NCBI GenBank assembly: GCA_958426775.1
Contig: CATZZP010000001.1
Span: 124,001-188,000 of the forward strand
Origin: an uncultured Bacillota bacterium
Lineage (GTDB): Bacteria > Bacillota > Clostridia > Lachnospirales > CAG-274
Reading direction: 5' to 3'
Length of the DNA stretch: 64,000 bases
Below the pieces are notes generated by a model. The model ran no database searches, was not told the DNA's origin, and saw nothing but the letters and a program-made list of their open reading frames with translations. Positions 8,592 through 16,878 of the stretch are shown piece after piece. Position 1 is the stretch's first letter. The number at the start of each line of letters is the position of its first letter. A program made the position numbers and the translations under genes.

Positions 8592-9812
8592 CTATAGTTC
8601 TGCCGCACTTTTGCCTGCAAGTCTGCCTGATGACCATGCCCATTGCAGATTATAGCCGCCGCAGTCACCGAAAATATCATAAATCTCTCCTGCACAGTAA
8701 AGTCCTTTGCATAGCTTAGACTCCATTGTGTAGGGCGAAAATTCATTGGTGTATACGCCTCCTGCCGTTACCTGAGCGTTACTAAAGCCCTTTGTGCCTG
8801 TAATTTCAAAGCGTAAGTCCTTAATTAAGGCGGTTATTTTCCAAAGCTGAGCCTTATTCAGCTTAGCTACGGGATAGGAAAGCTTTTCAATACCTGCACG
8901 TCTTGCAATTATATTACCCAGCCTTTTGTTTAAAAGACCTGTAAAATAGTTTTCCATAGTAAGGTGAGAAAGGTTTTTTACCCTGTTTTCCAAAATATCA
9001 TAAATATCCTTTTGGGGGTACTCGCTCATAAAGTCAATAGAGGCAGTTAAGCCCTTATACCTTGCCGCAAGAGCGGAAAGCTGAAAAACAGGAGGACCTG
9101 AAATACCGTAATCGGTAAACAAAATCTCTCCCTCCTCACAGCCTAAAACCTCCTCATTGGTAAGAATGGTGAGAGTACCCTCTATTTTAATGCCCTGCAG
9201 GCTTTTAACCTCATCAGTAGGTGTTTTAAGCTGTACAAGTGCGGGATATAGCTTTGTAATATGATGCCCTAAGCTCTCCAACAGCTTAAAGCCTGAGCCG
9301 TCAGAGCCGAGAGAGGGTGAGGCACAGCCTCCTGCCGATAATATGAGCCTGTCACAAAAATAGCTGTTATTATCCTTATCTGTAAGCTTAAAGCCCTTTT
9401 TTGTTTTGGCTATATCAGATATATGGGCGTGTACTATATTTATATTAAGCCTTGCAAGCTCATTTCTAAGGGCATCAAGCACAGCGGACGCCTGACCTGA
9501 AAAAGGGTAGAGCTTCCCCTTTTCCTCCTCCCTTGGGAATACTCCCAAGTTATTAAAAAAGTTAAGGGTATCTCCTACAGTATAGGTATTAAGAGCATTT
9601 GCTGTAAAATGCGGGTCTTTTCCGTAGTAGTTATCTACCCTTGCATTAAGGTTGCTGTAGTTACAGCGACCGTTGCCTGTAGCAAGGAGCTTTTTGCCCA
9701 CCCTGTCCATACGTTCATATATTGTAATGTCAAGCCGGGGATTTGTGTATGCAGCCTCAATGGCTGCTGTCATACCTGCTGCACCGCCGCCTATTATACC
9801 TAAGTTTTTCAT
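8592..9812 (-). CDS. HI0933/BaiN-like NAD(P)/FAD-dependent oxidoreductase
   Basis: Flavoprotein of 406 residues from the HI0933-like family (COG2081), to which BaiN of bile-acid-converting Clostridium belongs. Features are the dinucleotide motif GGGAAG (8-13), GNGRCNYSN near residue 47, an inserted substrate domain and the C-terminal FAD signature AGEIYDIFGDCGGYNLQWAWSSG. Most family members have no known substrate, so a bile-acid role must not be assumed. Its RBS (GAGGA) lies inside the end of the upstream LCP gene, three bases away, so translation is probably coupled. Confidence 0.88.
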   Translation of the reverse strand: MKNLGIIGGGAAGMTAAIEAAYTNPRLDITIYERMDRVGKKLLATGNGRCNYSNLNARVDNYYGKDPHFTANALNTYTVGDTLNFFNNLGVFPREEEKGKLYPFSGQASAVLDALRNELARLNINIVHAHISDIAKTKKGFKLTDKDNNSYFCDRLILSAGGCASPSLGSDGSGFKLLESLGHHITKLYPALVQLKTPTDEVKSLQGIKIEGTLTILTNEEVLGCEEGEILFTDYGISGPPVFQLSALAARYKGLTASIDFMSEYPQKDIYDILENRVKNLSHLTMENYFTGLLNKRLGNIIARRAGIEKLSYPVAKLNKAQLWKITALIKDLRFEITGTKGFSNAQVTAGGVYTNEFSPYTMESKLCKGLYCAGEIYDIFGDCGGYNLQWAWSSGRLAGKSAAEL

Positions 9813-9815
9813 ATT

Positions 9816-11180
9816 TCAGTCCTCATCAGTACCTACTACAATTACAATATCAAATTCGCCCGTAAATTGGCTGTCTTTTATAACCTCTGCATTGTTAAAG
9901 TATTGCAAAAGGTCATCGCCTAAGCCTGTAGTGTTTACATAAATTCTTGTTTCAGGGGTCTTTGTGTCGTTATAAGTGTCAATATCTGTTACATTATAGC
10001 CCTCACCGTTTAAAAGCTCCTGTACTTCCCCTGCCTTGCCGTTGGTATAGCTGCCGTTAAGCACCTGAATTTTTGCTGACTTAGAGTCCGTAGGAGCTGT
10101 ACCGTTTTCAGCGGCAGTTTGCTCTGCAAGGATTTCCTCACTTGGTCTTTTAAATATTTCATATACAAGGCGGTTGGTTTCTTCCTCATCATAGCGGTAT
10201 TTGTTTTGAGCCTTACCGGGGAGAGTATATGTATTTATGTTTTCTGTATCAAATTTATTTAATACAGAAATATATTTAACAGCATCTGTCACAGAGGCAT
10301 TTGTTGTTACATAGTTAAAGAAGGTGGTTAAGTATGCCTTGGGATTTGACTTTATTGTATCGGAGCTAAGTGCCTTTTTAACAAGAGCCTTAAAGAAGTC
10401 CTGTTGTACGCTGATACGTCCTATATCACCGTTAGCATATCCGCCGCCGTAGTTATCCTTACGGAAGCGTACAAGTTGTTCAGCCTTGTCACCGTCAAGC
10501 ATTTGCGTACCTGCCTCAAGATGAATGGATAAGTCCTGCCCGGGGTCATCATAGTCCATGTCCTGCGGCACATTAAACTCAACACCGCCTATAGAGTCCA
10601 CAAAGTAACGGAATGCCTCAAAGTCCACCCTGGCATAATAGTCAATATTAATATCAAGCCAGCTCTCTATTTCCTCTGTAAGAACCTTAGGTCCTTTTTC
10701 AGAACCCATAAAGTGGTGTATGTGGTTTATCTGCATTTGCCTGTGGGAAGGCTGGGGATATTCCTCCTGCATCTTTTCATAGTTAAGGGCAGATACTGTT
10801 ACAAGGGTATCACGTGGTATGGAAATTATATCTAATTTATTTACCTCTGAATTATAACAGCCTAACATAATTGTATCTGTACGAGTACCGTCTTCGTCAG
10901 TACACATAAGCAGAAAGTTGGTACGTTCAGGCACCTTAACACCTATAGCAGTTGTAATTGCTTCTATAGGCTTTTCCCCGGAAATAAGGGCATAGATAGA
11001 CAAGGCGGCAATATAAACACAAAATACTGCAACTATTATTGTAAAAAACTTTTTAGCAGGTGAGCTTTTTTTTGCTTTTTTGCGGCTTGCCTCAGAATTG
11101 GTATTTGAATTATTGCGACGTCGTCTGCGAGGAGTGTAATCCTCTGTGTCGTAGTCGTTATACCTGTCCTTTTTACTCAT
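9816..11180 (-). CDS. LCP family protein with LytR C-terminal domain
   Basis: LytR-CpsA-Psr protein, 454 residues: transfers undecaprenyl-linked glycopolymers onto peptidoglycan outside the membrane. A charged cytoplasmic tail with Arg-rich patches precedes one membrane helix (around 45-67). The LCP core has DEDGTRTDTIML, SIPRDT and VRFRKDNYGGGYANGDIGR, which carry the Arg/Asp residues that bind lipid pyrophosphate. The final 90 residues resemble the LytR_C domain. I chose ATG at 11180, seven bases after GGAGG, rather than the ATG 15 bases upstream; this also matches the paralogue's start (xxKDRYNDYDT versus xxQDKYNDYDT). Confidence 0.88.
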   Translation of the reverse strand: MSKKDRYNDYDTEDYTPRRRRRNNSNTNSEASRKKAKKSSPAKKFFTIIVAVFCVYIAALSIYALISGEKPIEAITTAIGVKVPERTNFLLMCTDEDGTRTDTIMLGCYNSEVNKLDIISIPRDTLVTVSALNYEKMQEEYPQPSHRQMQINHIHHFMGSEKGPKVLTEEIESWLDINIDYYARVDFEAFRYFVDSIGGVEFNVPQDMDYDDPGQDLSIHLEAGTQMLDGDKAEQLVRFRKDNYGGGYANGDIGRISVQQDFFKALVKKALSSDTIKSNPKAYLTTFFNYVTTNASVTDAVKYISVLNKFDTENINTYTLPGKAQNKYRYDEEETNRLVYEIFKRPSEEILAEQTAAENGTAPTDSKSAKIQVLNGSYTNGKAGEVQELLNGEGYNVTDIDTYNDTKTPETRIYVNTTGLGDDLLQYFNNAEVIKDSQFTGEFDIVIVVGTDED

Positions 11181-11198
11181 ATTAAACCTCCGCATATA

Positions 11199-11231
11199 AT
11201 CAGAACTTTTGACAAAGCCAAAAGTTCTGAT
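11199..11231 (-). other. Intercistronic hairpin between the two LCP genes
   Basis: A perfect 13-bp stem (199-211 with 219-231 of the 11 kb block) around a seven-base loop. There is no T run after it on the minus strand, so it is not a normal terminator. It sits just before the GGAGG of the downstream LCP gene and may tune relative expression or mRNA stability. Confidence 0.6.
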
Positions 11232-11237
11232 AAAAAA

Positions 11238-12821
11238 TTATTCGTTTGTACCTACAACAACTACAATATCGTAGTCCTCTGTCATAGTATCATCAACAAT
11301 AACCTCTGCCTGTGTAAAGTATTGGATAAGGTCACTGCCTAAACCGTCTTTACTAACATAAATACGGGTCTTTGCTGATTTGTCACCGTTAAAGTCACCT
11401 ATTTCAGTTACGCTGTAGCCGTTTTCTTCAAGGGTGTCACGCACTTCTCCTGCCTTACCCTTTGTGTAGCCGCCGTTAAGCACCTTAATATCTGTTGACT
11501 TGGAGTCAGCTGTGCCCGTTATACCTTCAAGTGTAGTGGTTTCACTGTTTTCCTCGGCTAAAATTTCCTCAATAGGCTTTTCAAAAATATCGTATACAAG
11601 GCTTTCCACTTCTTCAGTATCAGGAGAGTAGCCCGATATGCCTGATACATAGTTGATATAACCGGGCAGTGTATAGGTTTCAAGCTTATTTGGGTCTATT
11701 TTGTTAAGTGCTGAGGCATATTTAATTGCATCAGATATGCCTGCATTAGTTTTTATATACTTAAAGAAGGTAGTAATGTATGCCTTAGGGTTGCCCTTTA
11801 TGGTGTCTACATCAGTAACCTTTTTAACAAGAGCCTTCATAAAGTTCTGTTGCATTTCAATACGACCCAGGTCGCCGTTGGCATAACCGCCGCCGTAGTT
11901 ATCCTTACGGAAACGTACAAGCTGTTCTGCCTTATCACCGTCAAGGAGCTGCATACCTGCCTTCAGGTGTATGGATAAATCCTGTGTAGGGTCGTCATAG
12001 TCCATATCCTGAGGTACATCAAACTCAATACCGCCTATGGAGTCAATAAGATAGTGGAAGGCGTCAAAGTCAACTCTTACATAGTATTGAATATTAGTAC
12101 CTAAAAGTGAGTCAAGCTCCTCCATAAGCATTTCAGGACCTAAGTCCTCTCCTGCAAAGTGGTGAACAGCATTGATTTTCATAGTACGCTGTCCCGGCTC
12201 GGGGAATTCCTGCCTCATGGTTTCATAATTAGCGGCAGATACCGTAACTATAGTATCACGTGGTACTGAAATAAGGCTTATGCCTTGTGTTACTGAATTA
12301 TAACAGCCTACCATAATAGTGTCTGTACGGGTACCGTCTTCGTCGGTACACATAATAACAAACTCTGTTCTGTCAGGCAGCTTGGCGGAAAACACCTCGG
12401 TTATTTTTTCCGTTACGGGCTTTTCGCTTTGTACTGACCAATCGTCATTAGGGTCAGCGTTAAGGTATGTATATATTGAAAAGCAACATATAGCAATTGC
12501 ATACACGCTGACTATGGAAATTAAAATTGTTAAAAAGGTTCTTAAAGGAGTCTTTTTCTTTTTTTCCTTTTTAGGCTTGGCGGGCTTTTTATCCGAAGCA
12601 AGGGAAATTACTGCCTCTTGAATTTCGGGTATATCAGAGGTGTCCTCTGTTACCGTTTTTTTGCTTTTGCTGAGGATAAGCTTCGGTTTTTTTGTACCGT
12701 GCTTAACCTTAACATCTTCTTCTCTGCGTCTTGCCGCACGCCTTCTTCTGGAGTGGCTTATACCCTCTGAAAATACATCATCGGTATCGTAATCGTTATA
12801 CTTATCCTGTTCATTATTCAT
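11238..12821 (-). CDS. LCP family protein with LytR C-terminal domain (paralogue)
   Basis: Second LytR-CpsA-Psr protein, 527 residues, strongly similar along its length to the next gene in the operon and so a tandem duplicate. It has a longer basic cytoplasmic tail (about 95 residues, rich in Arg and Lys) before its single membrane helix. The core motifs DEDGTRTDTIMV, SVPRDT and VRFRKDNYGGGYANGDLGR are kept, as is the C-terminal LytR_C-like part. RBS GGAGG is seven bases before ATG and close to the glnS stop codon 13 bases upstream. Two copies may serve different polymers. Confidence 0.88.
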   Translation of the reverse strand: MNNEQDKYNDYDTDDVFSEGISHSRRRRAARRREEDVKVKHGTKKPKLILSKSKKTVTEDTSDIPEIQEAVISLASDKKPAKPKKEKKKKTPLRTFLTILISIVSVYAIAICCFSIYTYLNADPNDDWSVQSEKPVTEKITEVFSAKLPDRTEFVIMCTDEDGTRTDTIMVGCYNSVTQGISLISVPRDTIVTVSAANYETMRQEFPEPGQRTMKINAVHHFAGEDLGPEMLMEELDSLLGTNIQYYVRVDFDAFHYLIDSIGGIEFDVPQDMDYDDPTQDLSIHLKAGMQLLDGDKAEQLVRFRKDNYGGGYANGDLGRIEMQQNFMKALVKKVTDVDTIKGNPKAYITTFFKYIKTNAGISDAIKYASALNKIDPNKLETYTLPGYINYVSGISGYSPDTEEVESLVYDIFEKPIEEILAEENSETTTLEGITGTADSKSTDIKVLNGGYTKGKAGEVRDTLEENGYSVTEIGDFNGDKSAKTRIYVSKDGLGSDLIQYFTQAEVIVDDTMTEDYDIVVVVGTNE

Positions 12822-12834
12822 TAGTTTACCTCCA

Positions 12835-14487
12835 TTAGTTAGCCGGCTTAAATGAACTTTTTAAGGATACAATACGGTTAAATACCAAATGCTCCTTTGT
12901 ACAATGCTTGCTGTCTGCAATAAAGTAGCCGTGTCTTATAAACTGAAATCTGTCCATAGGGTTAGTATCCTTAAGATATGGCTCTAAATAAGCCTTTGCA
13001 ACCTTAAGTGAGTCAGGGTTTAGGGCATAGCCGTTATCTGAGCTTTCATCAGGGATAACAAGGCTTTCGTAAAGGTTTACATAAGCAGGTATGGCTGTAG
13101 CTGCATTTACCCAATGTATTGTACCCTTAACCTTACGTGCCGTAAAGTCAAGACCGCTTTTTGTCGCAGGGTCATAGGTACAGTGTACTGCAATAACATT
13201 GCCCTTTTCGTCCTTATCACAGCCTGTACAGGTTACAAAATAAGCACCCTTTAATCTTACCTCCATACCCGGAGTTAAGCGGAAGTACTTTTTAGGCGGT
13301 ACCTCCTCAAAGTCACTGCGTTCAATGTAAAGCTCACGGGAGAAAGGCACCTCTCTTTTACCTAAAGCTTCATTTTCAGGGTGATTTTCAATAGTGAGCA
13401 TTTCCGTTTTACCCTCAGGATAGTTGTCAATTATAAGCTTGATAGGGTCAAGGACAGCCATAACAACAGGAGTTTTAGGCTTTAAGTCCTCTCTTATACA
13501 GTATTCAAGCTGAGCGGTATCTACTACTGAGTTAGCCTTTGATACACCTATCATATCACAGAAGCTGCGGATAGACTCAGGAGTATAACCCCTTCTTCTG
13601 ATACCTGAAAGGGTAATAAGCCGTGGGTCATCCCAGCCGTCAACCTGATTGGTTTCAACTAAATTTCTAAGGTAACGCTTACCCATAATGGTATTTGTTA
13701 AGTTAAGCTTTGCAAACTCAATCTGTCTTGGTACAACCTCAAAATCAAACTGGCTTATAACCCAGTCATAAAGTGGTCTGTGGTCCTCAAACTCCATGGT
13801 ACAGATAGAGTGGGTAATGCCCTCAAAGGCGTCCTCGAGAGGGTGAGCATAGTCATACATAGGATATATGCACCACTTGTCACCTGTTGAGTGATGTGTC
13901 ATATGGGCAATACGATAGATAACAGGGTCACGCATATTCATATTAGGTGAGGACATATCAATTTTAGCACGAAGGGTTTTTTCCCCGTCTGCAAATTCCC
14001 CGTTTTTCATACGGACAAAAAGGTCGAGGTTTTCCTCTACAGAGCGATTTCTCCAAGGACTTTCCGTACCGGGTGTAACAAGGTTACCCCTTGCCTCACG
14101 CATTTGCTCTGCACTCATATCACAGACAAATGCTTTGCCTTTTTTTATAAGCTCTATTGCACATTCGTACATTCTATCAAAATAGCTTGAGGCGAAGTAG
14201 AGTCTGTCCTCCCAGTCAAAGCCAAGCCATTTAATATCGTTTTTTATGGAGTTTACAAACTCGGTGCTTTCCTTAGCAGGGTTTGTATCATCAAAGCGGA
14301 GGTTGCATTTACCGCCGTACTGTGCCGCAAGACCGAAGTTAAGGCAGATGCTCTTAGCATGACCTATGTGTAAATATCCGTTAGGCTCAGGAGGGAAACG
14401 GGTTTTAAGTCTTTGGAGATTATCACCTAAGTCTTCTTTTATATAGCTATGTAGAAAATTACCTGTGCTTTCAATATTGCTTTCCAT
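12835..14487 (-). CDS. glnS: Glutaminyl-tRNA synthetase
   Basis: Charges tRNA-Gln with glutamine, 550 residues, close to the 553 of the E. coli enzyme. Class I motifs are HIGH at residues 40-43 (within FPPEPNGYLHIGHAKS) and a KMSKS-like loop that reads MGKRY at 268-272 rather than MSKRK. The stretch GWDDPRLxTLSGIRRRGYTPESI is specific to GlnRS as opposed to GluRS, and the C-terminal half carries the beta-barrel anticodon-binding domains. Many Firmicutes instead use GatCAB amidation, so a dedicated GlnRS is informative. It heads the minus-strand operon with two LCP genes and two flavoprotein genes. Confidence 0.95.
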   Translation of the reverse strand: MESNIESTGNFLHSYIKEDLGDNLQRLKTRFPPEPNGYLHIGHAKSICLNFGLAAQYGGKCNLRFDDTNPAKESTEFVNSIKNDIKWLGFDWEDRLYFASSYFDRMYECAIELIKKGKAFVCDMSAEQMREARGNLVTPGTESPWRNRSVEENLDLFVRMKNGEFADGEKTLRAKIDMSSPNMNMRDPVIYRIAHMTHHSTGDKWCIYPMYDYAHPLEDAFEGITHSICTMEFEDHRPLYDWVISQFDFEVVPRQIEFAKLNLTNTIMGKRYLRNLVETNQVDGWDDPRLITLSGIRRRGYTPESIRSFCDMIGVSKANSVVDTAQLEYCIREDLKPKTPVVMAVLDPIKLIIDNYPEGKTEMLTIENHPENEALGKREVPFSRELYIERSDFEEVPPKKYFRLTPGMEVRLKGAYFVTCTGCDKDEKGNVIAVHCTYDPATKSGLDFTARKVKGTIHWVNAATAIPAYVNLYESLVIPDESSDNGYALNPDSLKVAKAYLEPYLKDTNPMDRFQFIRHGYFIADSKHCTKEHLVFNRIVSLKSSFKPAN

Positions 14488-14515
14488 AATTAATTGCCTC
14501 CAAAATTATATTAAG

Positions 14516-14539
14516 GGTTATCTTTTCCATAGGATAACC
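14516..14539 (-). other. Leader hairpin upstream of glnS
   Basis: GGTTATC (14516-14522) pairs with GATAACC (14533-14539) around a ten-base loop, about 28 bases upstream of the glnS start. The leader is far too short for a T-box riboswitch and shows no T-box sequence. Function unknown. Confidence 0.4.
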
Positions 14540-14659
14540 TGAATTTAATATTTTATGCTCAAAAATTATAAAACATATTTTATTATATATTATATTGTAG
14601 AATTTTGCAAGCTATGTTATTATATATGTAAAAAAGTTTTAATAAAATCAGGAGAAATT

Positions 14660-15124
14660 ATGCTTGGGTTTTGTATAGAAGAGGAAAATGTTAAAAAATT
14701 TATGGGAATACTGTTAAACGGAAATGCCTTTGACAGACTTCAGCTTCGTTCGGGAGAGGTAATGACAAGGGGCAGCTTTACCTTTGACGGCAGACTTAAT
14801 AAGGAGTATGACGGCATTGAAACTCAACGTGCCTTTTGCCTTTGGAGTGAGGTTAAGCCAAACTTTTATGACCTTATAAAGGGTAAGCATTTACCAAAGC
14901 ATATTAAGCTTGTATTTGCTCTTGATGATGAGCCTGTTGAAAAGCTGCATAAAAATGCCAAGGCAGCTTATATTAATATGGTTTATGAAAATAATAAAAT
15001 TAACTTTACTACAGGCACTGCCCAAAAGGAATTTTCTCTTGATAAAAGCCTTGATGAGGCTTGGGAGGAAAAGGTTAAGCTTATGTTTGAAAGGTTGGGC
15101 ATAGCAATAAATATTTTATATTGA
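14660..15124 (+). CDS. DUF5721-like protein of unknown function
   Basis: A 154-residue soluble protein with no signal peptide or membrane segment. The overall layout (short N-terminal segment on a small alpha/beta fold, FDGRLNKEYDG-like turn, then strands) resembles the DUF5721 family found in Clostridia, but I recall this from general similarity only. The open frame extends 105 bases upstream, but the RBS AGGAGA lies just before ATG 14660 and the upstream part is AT-rich and biased, so the shorter start is preferred. The promoter of the following tRNA overlaps its stop codon. Confidence 0.6.
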   Translation: MLGFCIEEENVKKFMGILLNGNAFDRLQLRSGEVMTRGSFTFDGRLNKEYDGIETQRAFCLWSEVKPNFYDLIKGKHLPKHIKLVFALDDEPVEKLHKNAKAAYINMVYENNKINFTTGTAQKEFSLDKSLDEAWEEKVKLMFERLGIAINILY

Positions 15125-15149
15125 TTTTTTGCTGACTGTGTGATAAGAT
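15121..15149 (+). promoter_or_regulatory. Promoter of tRNA-Thr(CGT)
   Basis: TTGATT (15121-15126), 17 bases, TAAGAT (15144-15149). It predicts a start close to the mature 5' end of the tRNA at 15160. Confidence 0.55.
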
Positions 15150-15159
15150 ATATATGCTT

Positions 15160-15232
15160 GCTACTGTGGCTCAGTCGGTAGAGCAGCTCATTCGTAATGA
15201 GCGGGTCGCAGGTTCAAGTCCTGTCAGTAGCT
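15160..15232 (+). tRNA. tRNA-Thr (anticodon CGT)
   Basis: A 73-base cloverleaf. Acceptor GCTACTG pairs with CAGTAGC, followed by discriminator T and no encoded CCA. The anticodon stem GCTCA/TGAGC encloses loop TTCGTAA, giving anticodon CGT that reads ACG. The T loop is GGTTCAAGTCC. A terminator follows two bases later, so it is a single-tRNA transcript. Confidence 0.95.
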
Positions 15233-15233
15233 T

Positions 15234-15264
15234 AAGGGTTGTCCTATGACAACCCCTTTTTATT
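15234..15264. terminator. Terminator after tRNA-Thr(CGT)
   Basis: AAGGGTTGTC pairs with GACAACCCCTT around CTAT, followed by a T run. On the minus strand it also lies directly behind the LysR gene. Confidence 0.8.
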
Positions 15265-16178
15265 TAGGATTTTAAACTGCAATCATTAAGTTGGTTTAAG
15301 GTACTTTGGGTAAGCTGAATAAATAAATTCATTCCGGGGCTTACCCACTTTTTGCTGTTATAGGCACATACAGCAGAAATTTGTGTGCCTGAAAGGTCGG
15401 TTATGATTTTCTCTAATTCTCCCTTGTCAAGCTCCTCTTGAACAGCAAACGTGGGTAAGTATGAAACCCCCACATTATTTTTTACCAGGTTTTTTATTGT
15501 GTGAATGCTCCATAATTCTATTGTATGGTCCAATAATATGGATTTACTTGCTAAATACTGCTCAAAAATACGGCGGAATATACACCTTTGTTCATTTATA
15601 ATAAATGGTATGGGGATATTTTGATTTGGTGTTATAAAATCAGGATATGCTTTTTTTATTTCGGGAGAGGCAACTAATGTCATATTATAGCTTCCCAGGG
15701 GAAAGCAGGTCAAATTGTTGCCCAGACCGCCTACATCTTCATAAAATATACCTAAATCCAAAGTGCCGTTTAATAGCTCGTCACGAATATCAAAGCAATT
15801 CATAGACTGTAAAAACAGCTTTGTTTCGGGGGCTTGTTCGGTAAATTTTTTTAAAACGGCAGGCAGTAAATAACACATCAGAGATTCTCCTATGCCTATT
15901 TTTAATTCTCCTTTAAACTCAGCCAAATCATTTTTAAAACAATGCAATCGGTCAAGAGAGGCAAGTACCTCATTTACATATGGATACAGCTGTTCACCTG
16001 CTTTTGTCAGCTTCATGCATCGCCCCGCCTTTTCAAACAACTGTACGGACAATTCCCTTTCCAACTGACCTACCTGAAAGGTAATGGTTGATTGAGTATA
16101 GTTTAATTTTTCTGCGGCTTTTTTAAAACTGCCTTCTTCAATAATGGCTTTAAATGTCTGTAAATTTTTAAGCTCCAT
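15264..16178 (-). CDS. LysR family transcriptional regulator
   Basis: A 304-residue LysR-type regulator. The N-terminal winged helix-turn-helix spans residues 1-60 (MELKNLQTFKAIIEEGSF, then KAAEKLNYTQSTITFQVGQLE), followed by a linker helix and a two-lobed effector-binding domain. Family members commonly control a divergently transcribed neighbour, which here is the acetyltransferase at 16327, with a 148-base shared control region. The effector is unknown. Confidence 0.92.
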   Translation of the reverse strand: MELKNLQTFKAIIEEGSFKKAAEKLNYTQSTITFQVGQLERELSVQLFEKAGRCMKLTKAGEQLYPYVNEVLASLDRLHCFKNDLAEFKGELKIGIGESLMCYLLPAVLKKFTEQAPETKLFLQSMNCFDIRDELLNGTLDLGIFYEDVGGLGNNLTCFPLGSYNMTLVASPEIKKAYPDFITPNQNIPIPFIINEQRCIFRRIFEQYLASKSILLDHTIELWSIHTIKNLVKNNVGVSYLPTFAVQEELDKGELEKIITDLSGTQISAVCAYNSKKWVSPGMNLFIQLTQSTLNQLNDCSLKS

Positions 16179-16230
16179 TTCCGATCTCGTTTATTCAATA
16201 AAATTTAAGTAAAACTTTAAAAACTTCAAT

Positions 16231-16259
16231 TTGATTTAATTGTGCTGCAATGCTATTAT
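16231..16259 (+). promoter_or_regulatory. Promoter of the GNAT acetyltransferase
   Basis: TTGATT (16231-16236), 17 bases, TATTAT (16254-16259). It lies in the LysR/GNAT intergenic region, where a LysR regulator would be expected to bind. Confidence 0.6.
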
Positions 16260-16326
16260 AACAAAAAAGGCAGACTGTGGCAAGACAATAATAATGTCAT
16301 AGCTTATAAATAAGGAGGAATGGAAA

Positions 16327-16827
16327 ATGTATACCCTTGAGTCAGCACAATTAAAGGATATTGAGATATGCTGTAATATTATTAATGATGGTAAGGAATT
16401 TCAGAGAAAGCAGGGCTTTGTTCAGTGGACAGATGATTACCCAAGCCCCAATACTATTCAAACGGATATACAGGATAAAAAGGGTTATGTTATAAAGGCA
16501 GAGGACAAAATTGTCGGGTATATGTGTATTGATTTTGAGGGAGAACCTGCTTATGCCCATATAAAGGGTGAATGGAGAAGTAATCTGCCTTATGCTGTTA
16601 TTCACCGTATGGCTTTCAGTAAGGATTTTATAGGCGTTGGCTTAACAGACGTTGCCTTTAAACTTATAGATGAACTGTGTATTAAGCATAATATAAGGAA
16701 TATAAGAGCAGATACAGACTTTCTGAATGAACGTATGCAGCATATCCTAAAGAAAAACGGCTTTATTAATTGCGGAGAGATTATTTTTCAGGGTAGTGAA
16801 AAGCTGGCATATGATAAGTTGCTTTAA
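16327..16827 (+). CDS. GNAT family N-acetyltransferase
   Basis: A 166-residue acetyl-CoA-dependent acetyltransferase. The order fits the GNAT fold: N-terminal helices with FQRKQGFVQWTDDYP, the strand pair around VGYMCIDFEG, the beta4/alpha3 region HRMAFSKDFIGVGL (an unusual A-motif with GVGL instead of the common QxxGxG/A), and the C-terminal IRADTDFLNERMQHILKKNGF. The acceptor is unknown. RBS AGGAGG precedes ATG; a nearer ATG at 16320 is out of frame. Divergent from a LysR regulator that may control it. Confidence 0.85.
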   Translation: MYTLESAQLKDIEICCNIINDGKEFQRKQGFVQWTDDYPSPNTIQTDIQDKKGYVIKAEDKIVGYMCIDFEGEPAYAHIKGEWRSNLPYAVIHRMAFSKDFIGVGLTDVAFKLIDELCIKHNIRNIRADTDFLNERMQHILKKNGFINCGEIIFQGSEKLAYDKLL

Positions 16828-16840
16828 GGTTTAATAAACG

Positions 16841-16877
16841 AAAAAAGCAGGGTGTTGAATTAATACCCTGCTTTTTT
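16841..16877. terminator. Bidirectional terminator
   Basis: AAAAAGCAGGGT pairs with ACCCTGCTTTTTT around a short loop. It separates the convergent acetyltransferase and PBP genes. Confidence 0.85.
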
Positions 16878-16878
16878 A

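Noticed and set aside
8592..9812. Bile-acid dehydrogenation role for the BaiN-like protein
   Set aside because: Only family-level similarity; no other bai genes are near and the family is broad.
14488..14600. T-box riboswitch upstream of glnS
   Set aside because: The leader is short, has only a 7-bp hairpin and lacks a T-box sequence or antiterminator pair.
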